Shown: one piece after another, positions 1 through 6,800 of the stretch
Numbering within the stretch: the stretch's first letter is position 1
Layout: each line of letters opens with the position of its first letter
Assembly (NCBI GenBank): GCA_023398855.1
Contig: JAEWRS010000180.1
Span: 1 to 8,390, forward strand
DNA from: Bacillota bacterium
Lineage (GTDB): Bacteria > Bacillota > Clostridia > Lachnospirales > Lachnospiraceae
Direction: 5' to 3'
DNA length: 8,390 nt
Notes under the pieces: model-generated
Databases searched by the model: none
What the model was told of the DNA's origin: nothing
Seen by the model: only the letters and a program-made list of their open reading frames with translations
Program-made: the position numbers and the translations under genes

Positions 1-120
1 AAGGCGTTGGGGTTTAAAATTACATTTGCGAGAAAAATATCATCAGGTACTTGTTATGATACCGATGTTTATGGGGCACAACAACATGCACCTTTAAGTG
101 AATTAATAGTCAGCATTTAG
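1..120 (+). CDS. C-terminal end of upstream gene, possibly PfkB-family sugar kinase (partial)
   Basis: Frame 1 is open from the first base to a TAG at 118-120, giving 39 residues. The start lies outside the window. The fragment has the form ALxFxxxFARKISS...YGAQQHAPLSELI. This resembles the C-terminal tail of PfkB/ribokinase-family carbohydrate kinases, where an 'A-x-FA' helix is followed by a 'GAQ-x-x-x-P-x-x-x-E' turn, but the piece is too short to be sure and lacks the catalytic GAGD motif, which would be further upstream. It ends 18 bases before the first permease ATG with no terminator or promoter between, so it is probably in the same operon. A sugar kinase would fit a glycoside-hydrolysing pathway. 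The open frame and stop are seen directly; the family is inference. Confidence 0.5.
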   Translation, partial: KALGFKITFARKISSGTCYDTDVYGAQQHAPLSELIVSI

Positions 121-122
121 AA

Positions 123-128
123 AGGGAG
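123..128 (+). promoter_or_regulatory. Ribosome binding site of the first permease
   Basis: AGGGAG lies 7 bases before a GTG at 136 and 10 bases before an ATG at 139. Either could be the start; the two differ by one residue. I use the ATG. Confidence 0.6.
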
Positions 129-138
129 TGTACGGGTG

Positions 139-1059
139 ATGGCAAAACGAAAAACCGGGGGGGCTCAATCAAAGTTAAAGCGCATCTGGCGGGACAGGAT
201 CTTATATCTTACCTTACTGCCTACTTTACTCTACTTTTTTGTGTTCCATGTGATTCCGATCCTTGGTATGAGATTGGCCTTTTACGATTATCGGATTATG
301 GGGGACAATGTATTTGTAGGATTTACATATTTTAAAAAGTTATTTTCCACACCGGTATTTATGCAGATACTGGGTAACACTCTGATCATTAGTGGGATGA
401 AGATATTCCTGTTTTTTCCCATGCCGATTTTGTTTGCAATTATGCTAAACGAATGGAAGGCCGGACCTTTTCGAAAAGGGGTACAGGTAATTTCGTATCT
501 GCCTCATTTTCTTTCCTGGGTGGTAATTGCTGGAATATGGTTTGAATTTCTATCTCCCTCTACCGGGATTTTAAACAGCCTTTTGTCTAGCCTTGGTTTT
601 GAAAAAGTAAATTTGTTAACAAGCAAAAGCTCCATAAGATGGGTACTGCTTGCATCAGAATCATGGAGATCCATTGGGTGGGATTCCATTGTATATCTAA
701 CGGCAATTATGGGAATTGATCCAACCCTTTATGAAGCTGCAAAAATAGATGGGGCCGGCCGTTTTCAGATTGTTGGAAGAATTATTCTGCCGGCCTTGGC
801 TGTGACAATGGTTACCGTACTGATTTTAAATATCGGTTTCTTTATGAATGCAGGTCTGGATCAGGTACTGAATTTTACCAATGCGGCGGTAAATTCTAAA
901 ATCGATATCATTGATACCTATGTTTACCGGATTGGTCTGCAAAATTCCCAGTATTCCCTGGCAACAGCGGCGAATCTGTTTAAAGGTGTAATAGGCACGC
1001 TGTTAATTGTTTCAACCCATCTGTTTTCCAAAAAGCTGACCGGTAAGGGGGCGTGGTAG
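139..1059 (+). CDS. CUT1-type carbohydrate ABC transporter permease (LplB/UgpA-like)
   Basis: This is an inner-membrane permease of the binding-protein-dependent sugar importers, forming half of the translocation channel. A basic N-terminus (MAKRKTGG...KLKRIWR) precedes a first membrane helix at about residues 22-42. Further hydrophobic segments lie near 78-102, 117-142, 219-240 and 278-297, consistent with six helices. The cytoplasmic EAA loop that docks on the ATPase is clear at residues 199-218 (EAAKIDGAGRFQ...ILPAL). The length of 306 residues is normal for the family. A GTG at 136 is an equally placed alternative start. It is followed after four bases by the second permease, so the two are surely co-transcribed and form a heterodimer. 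A run of seven G bases at 157-163 sits in codons 7-9. The exact sugar cannot be read from the sequence. Confidence 0.93.
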   Translation: MAKRKTGGAQSKLKRIWRDRILYLTLLPTLLYFFVFHVIPILGMRLAFYDYRIMGDNVFVGFTYFKKLFSTPVFMQILGNTLIISGMKIFLFFPMPILFAIMLNEWKAGPFRKGVQVISYLPHFLSWVVIAGIWFEFLSPSTGILNSLLSSLGFEKVNLLTSKSSIRWVLLASESWRSIGWDSIVYLTAIMGIDPTLYEAAKIDGAGRFQIVGRIILPALAVTMVTVLILNIGFFMNAGLDQVLNFTNAAVNSKIDIIDTYVYRIGLQNSQYSLATAANLFKGVIGTLLIVSTHLFSKKLTGKGAW

Positions 1060-1063
1060 AAGA

Positions 1064-1954
1064 ATGAACAGGAAAAGAAAAAAAATATCAATTGCCAAAT
1101 CTCTATGCGGTTTTATGATGATTCTTTTTGCGCTGTGTATGCTGGTTCCATTATTAAATATTCTGGCAAGATCTTTATCACAACCGGATTTAGTCCATGG
1201 CCTGAAAGGATATGATATTTTGCCAAAGGGATTTTCCACGGTGAATTATCAGGTTATTTTAGGACAGCCCATTGTAATCAGAAGTATCCTGAACTCATTA
1301 TTTATTACGTCCACAGGAGTGTTTTTAAATATTACACTGACTGCCAGCGCGGCTTATGTTTTAACAAGGCCCGGATTAGTTGGCAAAAAGATTTTTATGT
1401 ATTTTTTTATTATTATGATGATATTTGAACCGGGTATTGTGCAGGAGTATTTTTTGATGAAGAAGATATATTTATTGGACAACCTGTTTTCCATGGTGGT
1501 TTACAGAAGTGTCAATGTCTATTACCTGATTATATTAATGAGATTCATGGAAGAGGTCCCGGCTTCCATTCAGGATGCAGCCAGAATTGATGGAGCAGGC
1601 CATTATCATATCTTATTTCAGATCATGATTCCTTTATGCAGAATTCCGTTGATTACGGTTGGAATGTTTTATGCGGTGTTTCGCTGGAATGAATTTTTTA
1701 AATCCAGTATCTTTTTAACCAGCAAAAATCACACGGTTCTGCAGGTTCTGTTAAGACAATTTGTTGTTAATTCAGATTCCCAGGTAATTGTGGGCGTATC
1801 CAATATTTTAGCAAATAATAATATTGCACAGTTGGATAATGCTTCCTTAAAGGCTGCCACCATTGTTGTGGCTGTTATACCGATTTTACTCCTATACCCT
1901 GTTATTCTTAAATATTACACCAATGGTGTTTTGTCAGGGGGGGTGAAAGAGTAG
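1064..1954 (+). CDS. CUT1-type carbohydrate ABC transporter permease (LplC/YtcP, MalG-like)
   Basis: This is the second membrane subunit of the importer. The 296-residue protein starts with a positively charged stretch (MNRKRKKISIAK) and a first hydrophobic helix at about residues 12-34, followed by several more membrane segments and a hydrophobic C-terminal helix near 265-285. The EAA loop is at residues 171-190 (DAARIDGAGHYH...IPL), with the conserved glycine of the ATPase-docking helix. The C-terminus ends in a short tail after 'YYTNGVLSGG', a form often seen in LplC/YtcP-type permeases. The ATG is four bases after the stop of the first permease; a G-rich stretch at 1046-1055 inside that gene's end serves as ribosome binding site, so translation is probably coupled. 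A second run of seven G bases lies at 1937-1943, just before its stop. Confidence 0.93.
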   Translation: MNRKRKKISIAKSLCGFMMILFALCMLVPLLNILARSLSQPDLVHGLKGYDILPKGFSTVNYQVILGQPIVIRSILNSLFITSTGVFLNITLTASAAYVLTRPGLVGKKIFMYFFIIMMIFEPGIVQEYFLMKKIYLLDNLFSMVVYRSVNVYYLIILMRFMEEVPASIQDAARIDGAGHYHILFQIMIPLCRIPLITVGMFYAVFRWNEFFKSSIFLTSKNHTVLQVLLRQFVVNSDSQVIVGVSNILANNNIAQLDNASLKAATIVVAVIPILLLYPVILKYYTNGVLSGGVKE

Positions 1955-2017
1955 ATATCAGATTGTTTTGTCAGTAGCAACAGCAAAAATTATTTCATTT
2001 AATGGAGGGAATGTATC

Positions 2018-3493
2018 ATGAAAAAAACGATTTCATATTTATTAGTTATGGCAATGGCAGTGCTGTCTTTGGCAGGCTGCGGAAAGAAAATTGATTCCAG
2101 TTCCAATGTACAGAGCACGCAGGATACTGCCAATGCCTCTGCACCTGTAACAATGAAAGCAGTAATCAAGGATATGTCGGCAGATGACGAAGTTTCCGTA
2201 AAATTTCTGGAGGCAGTAAGCAGTGGCGTCTCAAAGGAACTTGGCAGGGAAGTACATATAGAACTGGCACCGATTTCCGATGGGACTTATTCTGAAAGCA
2301 TGAGTCTGCTGCTTCAAAGCGGTGAGATTCCGGACCTGATGTACTTCCAGGGCGGTGATTATCAATTTGCCATTACCCAGAAAATATTGGAAGATTTGAC
2401 CCCATATGTGGAAAAATCCACGAATATCAAAGCATTGATGCAGCCGTATAACGAGGAGAGATTAGCTAATTATCCTTATCTTTTATGGTTGTCGCCAGAT
2501 AGAATCAAGGTACCGGTTGTGAGACAAGACTGGTTTGATGCAACAAAGTCAGGTAAAACACTTTTGGATAATCCTACAATAGATAATTACAAAGCATTCT
2601 TTCTGGAATTAAAAGAGAACAACAACCTAAAAGCCGCCTATACTGTTCCCGGAGATATCTCAGAGCTGGACACTGTATTTAATCTGGCCTTTGGGCTTAA
2701 TGCAACCTGGATAAAAGAAGGTGATAAATATGTTTACAGTAAAGTTACAAATTCAGAAAAAGAAAAACTGGCTTATTATGCTGAACTTTATAAAGAGGGG
2801 CTGCTGGATAATGAATGGTTAACGAAAAAATGGGATACAAAAGAAAGTGCTTTTTATAATGGTGAAGTGGGAGTTGTAAGCGGAACCCAGGGCAGCGTGG
2901 TTAATGTTTATAATAATAAGATGGTTACACAAAATGGTGAACAGGGTAAGTTAATGATCCTTCCGCCGGCAAAAGGTGCAGCCCAAGGATATACTCCGGG
3001 AAATGTCAGCAAGGAATCCCGGGGCTGGGCAATCAGCAAATATTCTGAGAATAAGGATGTTGCTTTTGCCATCTTAGAGTATATGGCAGGTAAGGAGGGT
3101 CAGCTTCTAGATAAATTGGGTTACGAAGGGGAAGAATACAATATAGAGAACAATGAGATTGTATTAACTGAAAAAATATCGGAATGGTGGCCGCGTTTCC
3201 ACGAATCAATTGCAAACTTTGATGCGCCCATATCAGCCAAGACTCCATATTTTAGCGAAGCAGCTCTTAAATCTCTGGATATGGTCAAAACCTATTCTTC
3301 TTTTGACAATGCGTTTGTTATACCGGATGAATATGCAACAAACTGGGATGCCAGTCAGGCACTTTACATAGAATTTGCAGCGGATGTAATAAGCGGCAAC
3401 CGTTCTGTTGATGAATTTGATCAGTTTGTTAAGGATTGGAATGCACTAGGCGGGGTAGAAATTACTGAGTATGCAAATACAAAATTGAAATAA
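2018..3493 (+). CDS. Extracellular solute-binding lipoprotein of a sugar ABC importer (LipO/YtcQ-like)
   Basis: This is the substrate receptor of the importer encoded just upstream. The 491-residue protein starts with a lipoprotein signal: MKKT, a hydrophobic core, then the lipobox LAGC with the lipidated cysteine at residue 21, so it is anchored on the outer face of the membrane. A short Ser/Thr/Ala-rich linker (about 25-45) follows, then a periplasmic-binding-protein type 2 fold. The length matches the large (about 480-560 residue) binding proteins that accompany LplB/LplC permeases. GGAGG at 2004-2008 lies nine bases before the ATG. An ATG at 2011 is out of frame and is not used. The 63-base gap from the permease is the longest one in the transporter block; I see no clear terminator or promoter in it. 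The family is secure; the ligand is unknown. Confidence 0.93.
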   Translation: MKKTISYLLVMAMAVLSLAGCGKKIDSSSNVQSTQDTANASAPVTMKAVIKDMSADDEVSVKFLEAVSSGVSKELGREVHIELAPISDGTYSESMSLLLQSGEIPDLMYFQGGDYQFAITQKILEDLTPYVEKSTNIKALMQPYNEERLANYPYLLWLSPDRIKVPVVRQDWFDATKSGKTLLDNPTIDNYKAFFLELKENNNLKAAYTVPGDISELDTVFNLAFGLNATWIKEGDKYVYSKVTNSEKEKLAYYAELYKEGLLDNEWLTKKWDTKESAFYNGEVGVVSGTQGSVVNVYNNKMVTQNGEQGKLMILPPAKGAAQGYTPGNVSKESRGWAISKYSENKDVAFAILEYMAGKEGQLLDKLGYEGEEYNIENNEIVLTEKISEWWPRFHESIANFDAPISAKTPYFSEAALKSLDMVKTYSSFDNAFVIPDEYATNWDASQALYIEFAADVISGNRSVDEFDQFVKDWNALGGVEITEYANTKLK

Positions 3494-3513
3494 CCAGAGG
3501 AAGAGAGGAACGA

Positions 3514-4503
3514 ATGATGTTAACAAGAGAATATTTAATTCAAAATAAAGAAATTGCGCTGGATAAAGCAATCGGTTCCCTTTGTGGTCTGGCAATTGGT
3601 GATTCCTTTGGTGATGCTGCAAGAAGTCCGGGAAACCAAAGGGATTATGGTATTACTACAGACTTTAATAAAGGTTCTTCCTGGAGTACGGATGATACGG
3701 AATTTGCTCTTTTAACGGCTGAAACCATGATCAAGGCCGGCGGTGATTTTACAGCAGAGGATGTCGTAACCATGTGGTTAAGCCATGTGGCAACAGAAGA
3801 TGAACTAAAGCGCGGCGGTGTCAGCGAAGTGGAGGCATGCAATAATCTTCGCAGAGGCATGCGCCCGCCGGAATCAGGCAGATTTAATGCATACTATTTA
3901 AGTGATGGAGCTGCAATGAGAAGCGGTCCAATTGGTATCCTTTGCGCAGGAGATCCGGAAAGAGCGGCCAGACTGGCTGAAATTGATGCAAGCATAAGCC
4001 ATCATATGGATGGAATCTGGGGCGCGCAGGCAGTTGCCGTTGCAGTATCCCTGGCAATGGTTGATGCTTCCATGGAGGAGATTTTAGCAGCAGTTTTAGC
4101 AACTGCACCTAATGGATCATGGTTTAAGGAAACATTATTACGTGCCTTTCAAATTGTAGATGATGCAAAGGGTAACATTGCAGATGCCTGGATGCCATTG
4201 CATGACGAATTATTCTCCACTCACCGTTCTACAGTGGCTGAGGCGCTGCCGGAAGTTTTTGGCTGCCTGAAATTAGAGCATGGAAGCTTTAAGTCAGGTA
4301 TGATTCTGGCAGGCAATTTCGGAAGGGATGCTGATACCATTGGAGCGGTAGCAGGAGCTGTTCTTGGAGCAAAATACGGCGCAAAGGGCATACCAGAGAA
4401 GTGGCTGCAAAAAACCAGATACCCATCCGGAACCTGTTTAGGGTTTACCAAGGGAATTGACATCTTTGACAGGGCAGCCAAATTAGCAGCTTTAATTAAA
4501 TAA
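3514..4503 (+). CDS. ADP-ribosylglycohydrolase family protein (canonical motifs)
   Basis: This is a 329-residue, all-alpha ARH/DraG-fold hydrolase. Family members use two divalent metals to cleave N- or O-ribosyl bonds such as ADP-ribosyl-arginine or O-acetyl-ADP-ribose. The diagnostic parts are present: a Gly-rich first helix GSLCGLAIGDSFGDAA (residues 21-36), the metal-binding STDDTE at 58-63 (T59, D60, D61), SHHMDGIWGAQ near 162-172, and the second metal motif GRDADTIGAVAG at 270-281 (D272, D274, T275). There is no signal peptide, so it acts in the cytoplasm. The ATG follows a purine-rich AGAGGAAGAGAGGA stretch; the adjacent ATG at 3517 is an alternative. It lies 20 bases after the binding-protein gene, which suggests it processes the imported compound. 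The catalytic site looks intact; the substrate is inference, since many family members act on unknown glycosides rather than modified proteins. Confidence 0.92.
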   Translation: MMLTREYLIQNKEIALDKAIGSLCGLAIGDSFGDAARSPGNQRDYGITTDFNKGSSWSTDDTEFALLTAETMIKAGGDFTAEDVVTMWLSHVATEDELKRGGVSEVEACNNLRRGMRPPESGRFNAYYLSDGAAMRSGPIGILCAGDPERAARLAEIDASISHHMDGIWGAQAVAVAVSLAMVDASMEEILAAVLATAPNGSWFKETLLRAFQIVDDAKGNIADAWMPLHDELFSTHRSTVAEALPEVFGCLKLEHGSFKSGMILAGNFGRDADTIGAVAGAVLGAKYGAKGIPEKWLQKTRYPSGTCLGFTKGIDIFDRAAKLAALIK

Positions 4504-4508
4504 TACTA

Positions 4509-4543
4509 TATGACCTGTCTGTCTGATGGATTGACAGGTCATA
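4509..4543 (+). terminator. Intercistronic hairpin, 11-bp perfect stem, no T-tract
   Basis: TATGACCTGTC at 4509-4519 pairs perfectly with GACAGGTCATA at 4533-4543 around a 13-base loop. There is no run of T on either side in either direction, so it is a poor Rho-independent terminator despite its position six bases after a stop codon. It may instead protect the 3' end of the upstream mRNA, act as a processing or partial attenuation site, or be an operator-like palindrome. The type given here is the nearest available label. Confidence 0.45.
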
Positions 4544-4565
4544 GTTATCAAAGGAGAATGGGAAT

Positions 4566-5813
4566 ATGATACCTGATAAATATTTGGAAAAGGTATATTC
4601 CGGATTTTTGGGGATGAATATTGGAATTCGTTTAGGGGCGCCTGTTGAGCCAACCATATGGACTTATGAACGAATCTTAAATACATACGGTGAAATCACG
4701 GACTATGTAAAAGCTTATAAAAATTTTGCCGCTGATGACGATGTGAATGGGCCGGTTTATTTTCTCCGGGCATTATATGACGATGCAAAGGATGGAGATT
4801 TAAAACCCCAGGATGTTGCCAGGGCATGGCTGAATTATGCCCGAGAGGGTGTTGGTATGTTCTGGTGGGGCGGCTATGGCATCAGCACAGAGCATACGGC
4901 TTACTTAAACTTAAAGCATGGCATTCCTGCGCCCCAGTCCGGGTCCATGAATCAAAACGGTCAATTACTTGCAGAACAGATTGGCGGCCAGATATTCATT
5001 GATACCTGGGGCCTGGTAAATCCGTGCCGGCCGGACAAAGCAGCCAGCTTCGGGCAGAGTGCCGCCAGTGTGTCCCATGACGGAGAAGGAGTTTATGGCG
5101 CCCGTTTCTTCTGTGCCTGCATTGCCCATGCCTTCCAATGCCAGGATATTCATGAGATTATCCAGGTTGGGCTGTCACAGATCCCTGACAATAGCGTATA
5201 CGCAAAGGTTGTAAATGCTGTACTTGGTTTTCACAAGGAAAATAATAATTGGCGTGATTGCTATAACATGCTGGTACGTGATTGGGGGTATGATAAATAC
5301 GGCGGTGTCTGCCACATAATACCGAACGCAGGAGTATGTGCACTATCCATGGTGTATGGGAACGGAGATTTTGCAAGAACAGTTGAAATTGCTGCAATGT
5401 GCGGTTGGGATACGGACTGTAATGCAGGCAATGTAGGAACCGTGCTGGGAGTTATGTGTGGGGTCGAAGGACTGCCGGATAAGTATCGCAAGCCAATGAA
5501 TGATGGCATTGTACTATCCGGGATTTCCGGATATTTGAACAATCTGGATGTCCCTACTTATGCAAAGGAGGTTGCTCTGCTGGGGTACAGGCTGGCTGGA
5601 GAAAAAGCCCCTGCCGCCCTGCTTAACAGCATTAAAGAAGGAGAAGTGCATTTTGATTTTGAACTGCCAGGCTCCACTCATAATATAAGGTTATCAGATT
5701 CATTTTATTGTACTGCAAGTCATTCCACTGATATGGCATACAAAGGAAACGGCTCCCTGAAGATATTAATTGACCGTATGTCACGGGGAAATCAGTGTAA
5801 GCTTTACTATTAA
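4566..5813 (+). CDS. Divergent ADP-ribosylglycohydrolase family protein, catalytic part; ends at a premature in-frame stop
   Basis: This 415-residue product carries a second ARH-fold domain (about residues 5-350). Visible motifs are GFLGMNIGIRLGAPVEP (13-29), the first metal motif in the altered form AADDDVNGP (55-63; D57-D59) instead of TDDT, and the second as GWDTDCNAGNVGTVLG (280-295; D282, D284). From about residue 360 (HFDFELPG...) the sequence changes to a beta-rich, jelly-roll-like module that is cut at codon 416 by TAA (5811-5813). The same frame then runs on without another stop for 284 codons to 6668, so the parent gene is a 700-residue protein. AAGGAG at 4551-4556 lies nine bases before the ATG. 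The catalytic domain is complete and may still work alone. It is poorly similar to the upstream ARH gene, so a recent tandem duplication is unlikely. There is no signal peptide. Fold confident; substrate unknown. Confidence 0.85.
   Translation: MIPDKYLEKVYSGFLGMNIGIRLGAPVEPTIWTYERILNTYGEITDYVKAYKNFAADDDVNGPVYFLRALYDDAKDGDLKPQDVARAWLNYAREGVGMFWWGGYGISTEHTAYLNLKHGIPAPQSGSMNQNGQLLAEQIGGQIFIDTWGLVNPCRPDKAASFGQSAASVSHDGEGVYGARFFCACIAHAFQCQDIHEIIQVGLSQIPDNSVYAKVVNAVLGFHKENNNWRDCYNMLVRDWGYDKYGGVCHIIPNAGVCALSMVYGNGDFARTVEIAAMCGWDTDCNAGNVGTVLGVMCGVEGLPDKYRKPMNDGIVLSGISGYLNNLDVPTYAKEVALLGYRLAGEKAPAALLNSIKEGEVHFDFELPGSTHNIRLSDSFYCTASHSTDMAYKGNGSLKILIDRMSRGNQCKLYY
5811..5813 (+). other. Lone in-frame TAA interrupting a 700-codon reading frame
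   Basis: Reading the frame of the 4566 gene gives ...CKLYY, TAA, then PFYRRDVFSDERYMPVF... with no shift. The stop falls in the middle of a beta-sandwich-like module, not at a domain border. Sense codons one base away include AAA, GAA, CAA, TCA, TTA and TAT/TAC. It may be a true nonsense mutation, a sequencing error, or less likely a site of readthrough. Confidence 0.85.
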
Positions 5814-5852
5814 CCTTTTTACCGCCGGGATGTATTTTCTGATGAGCGTTAT

Positions 5853-6668
5853 ATGCCGGTATTTACACCTACGGCATATTCAGGCCAGACAGTATCCATG
5901 AAGCTTTACCTGGATCAATGGAATGGCTGGGAAACACTTGGGATAGCGCCATATGTCCGCACCATGAGCGATAAGAAGGAGCATTTACAGGGATATGTTA
6001 ATTTGGTACAGGGAGAATGGATTGATTTGACCTTTGTGATACCAGAGGCAGACGGAGATTTAATTGATGAAGTTGGTATTGTAATAGAGGGTTATTCCAT
6101 TGCAAAGGCCAAAACCCTGGGATTCCTATACTTAGATGAATTTTCTATTACAGGTAAAAGCAGGTACACTGTTAAAATTGAAAAGCAGCGAAATGAATTT
6201 GGTACGATAACTCCATTTTCTGTTAATCACGGTGCCTGGGCAAAAGACGGAGATGTACTGTCCCTGATGAGGTGTGAACCATCTTTTGCTTATGCGGGAA
6301 ATTACTATTCAAAGGATGTAAGGCTGACGGTGCCGGTTACTCCGGTCAATGGGGAAAATCATCTGTTACAAATCCGGGCTCAGGGAGCCATGCGCGGATA
6401 TGCCGCAGGATTTTCCCAAGAGGGGAAAGCTGCAATTTATAAAAATGACTTTGGCTTTAAGATACTGGCAGAAGCTGATTATGCCTGGAACCAGGGGACT
6501 GCTTATAAACTCACGCTGGAGGCAGCTGGTGATTGGATTGCCTTGTCCATTAATCATGAGAAAATATTAGAAATAAAAGATGACAGCTTCCGGTACGGCA
6601 TGCTTGGCTGCGGTTCCATCAGTATGGGGAGAACATTATTTGGTGATTTTGAAATTGTAGAGATTTAG
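5853..6668 (+). pseudogene. C-terminal remnant of the divergent ARH protein: two beta-sandwich/LamG-like modules
   Basis: The first in-frame ATG after the stop is at 5853 and yields 271 residues; the reading frame itself is open from 5814. There is no convincing ribosome binding site (only GAG six bases before the ATG), so independent translation looks weak. Residues 1-100 (QTVSMKLYLDQWNGWETL ... FLYLDEFSITG) read as the second half of a jelly-roll, carbohydrate-binding-like module whose first half lies before the stop. Residues 101-271 form a second module with the alternating pattern of concanavalin/LamG-type sandwiches (AWAKDGDVLSL, YSKDVRLTVPV, YKLTLEAAGDWIALSINHEKI, YGMLGCGSISMGRTLFGDFEIVEI). 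There is no catalytic motif I recognise. The absence of further stops or frameshifts means that the interruption is recent, artefactual or tolerated. It could be annotated as a separate hypothetical CDS; I prefer fragment of the 4566 gene. Confidence 0.7.
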
Positions 6669-6720
6669 CAGATACTATCTTTGCTGCGTCCGGATTCCAG
6701 GGAGAGGTCGAGGCAATTCG

Positions 6721-6748
6721 TTGACTTATCTATTAATTAAGGTATAAT
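6721..6748 (+). promoter_or_regulatory. Sigma-A-type promoter of the GntR regulator
   Basis: TTGACT at 6721-6726 and TATAAT at 6743-6748 are separated by 16 bases, a near-perfect vegetative promoter, predicting transcription from about 6755 and a leader of about 45 bases. The spacer contains the palindrome TTAATTAA (6733-6740), and CTTT...AAAG arms lie just downstream around 6762-6777; either could be part of an autoregulatory operator, but neither is long enough to call. Confidence 0.8.
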
Positions 6749-6800
6749 TAAAGCATTAGACCTTTTAAATGTAAAGTTAGAGATGAAGCGAGGTACCAAT

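Noticed and set aside
1955..2017. TTTTG...CAAAA pairing before the binding-protein gene as an intercistronic stem
   Set aside because: Only five weak pairs, easily due to chance in an AT-rich gap.
4531..4559. TTGACA at 4531-4536 with GAGAAT 17 bases downstream as a promoter for the second ARH gene
   Set aside because: The TTGACA is part of the hairpin arm and the -10-like hexamer overlaps the ribosome binding site, which would give a leaderless transcript; chance match is more likely.
5261..5542. Open frames on the minus strand of the second ARH gene (also 4221-4481 opposite the first)
   Set aside because: They are antisense shadows of conserved ARH motifs, lacking ribosome binding sites and plausible protein composition.
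6349..6570. A 73-codon + strand frame inside the C-terminal ARH fragment
   Set aside because: It lies wholly within a longer frame with coherent protein features, has no ribosome binding site, and its translation resembles no protein.
6667..6685. Small palindromic stretch AGCAGATACTATCTTTGCT just after the C-terminal fragment as operon terminator
   Set aside because: The loop would be one base and the arms are interrupted; no T-tract follows. I see no convincing terminator for the operon before the GntR promoter.
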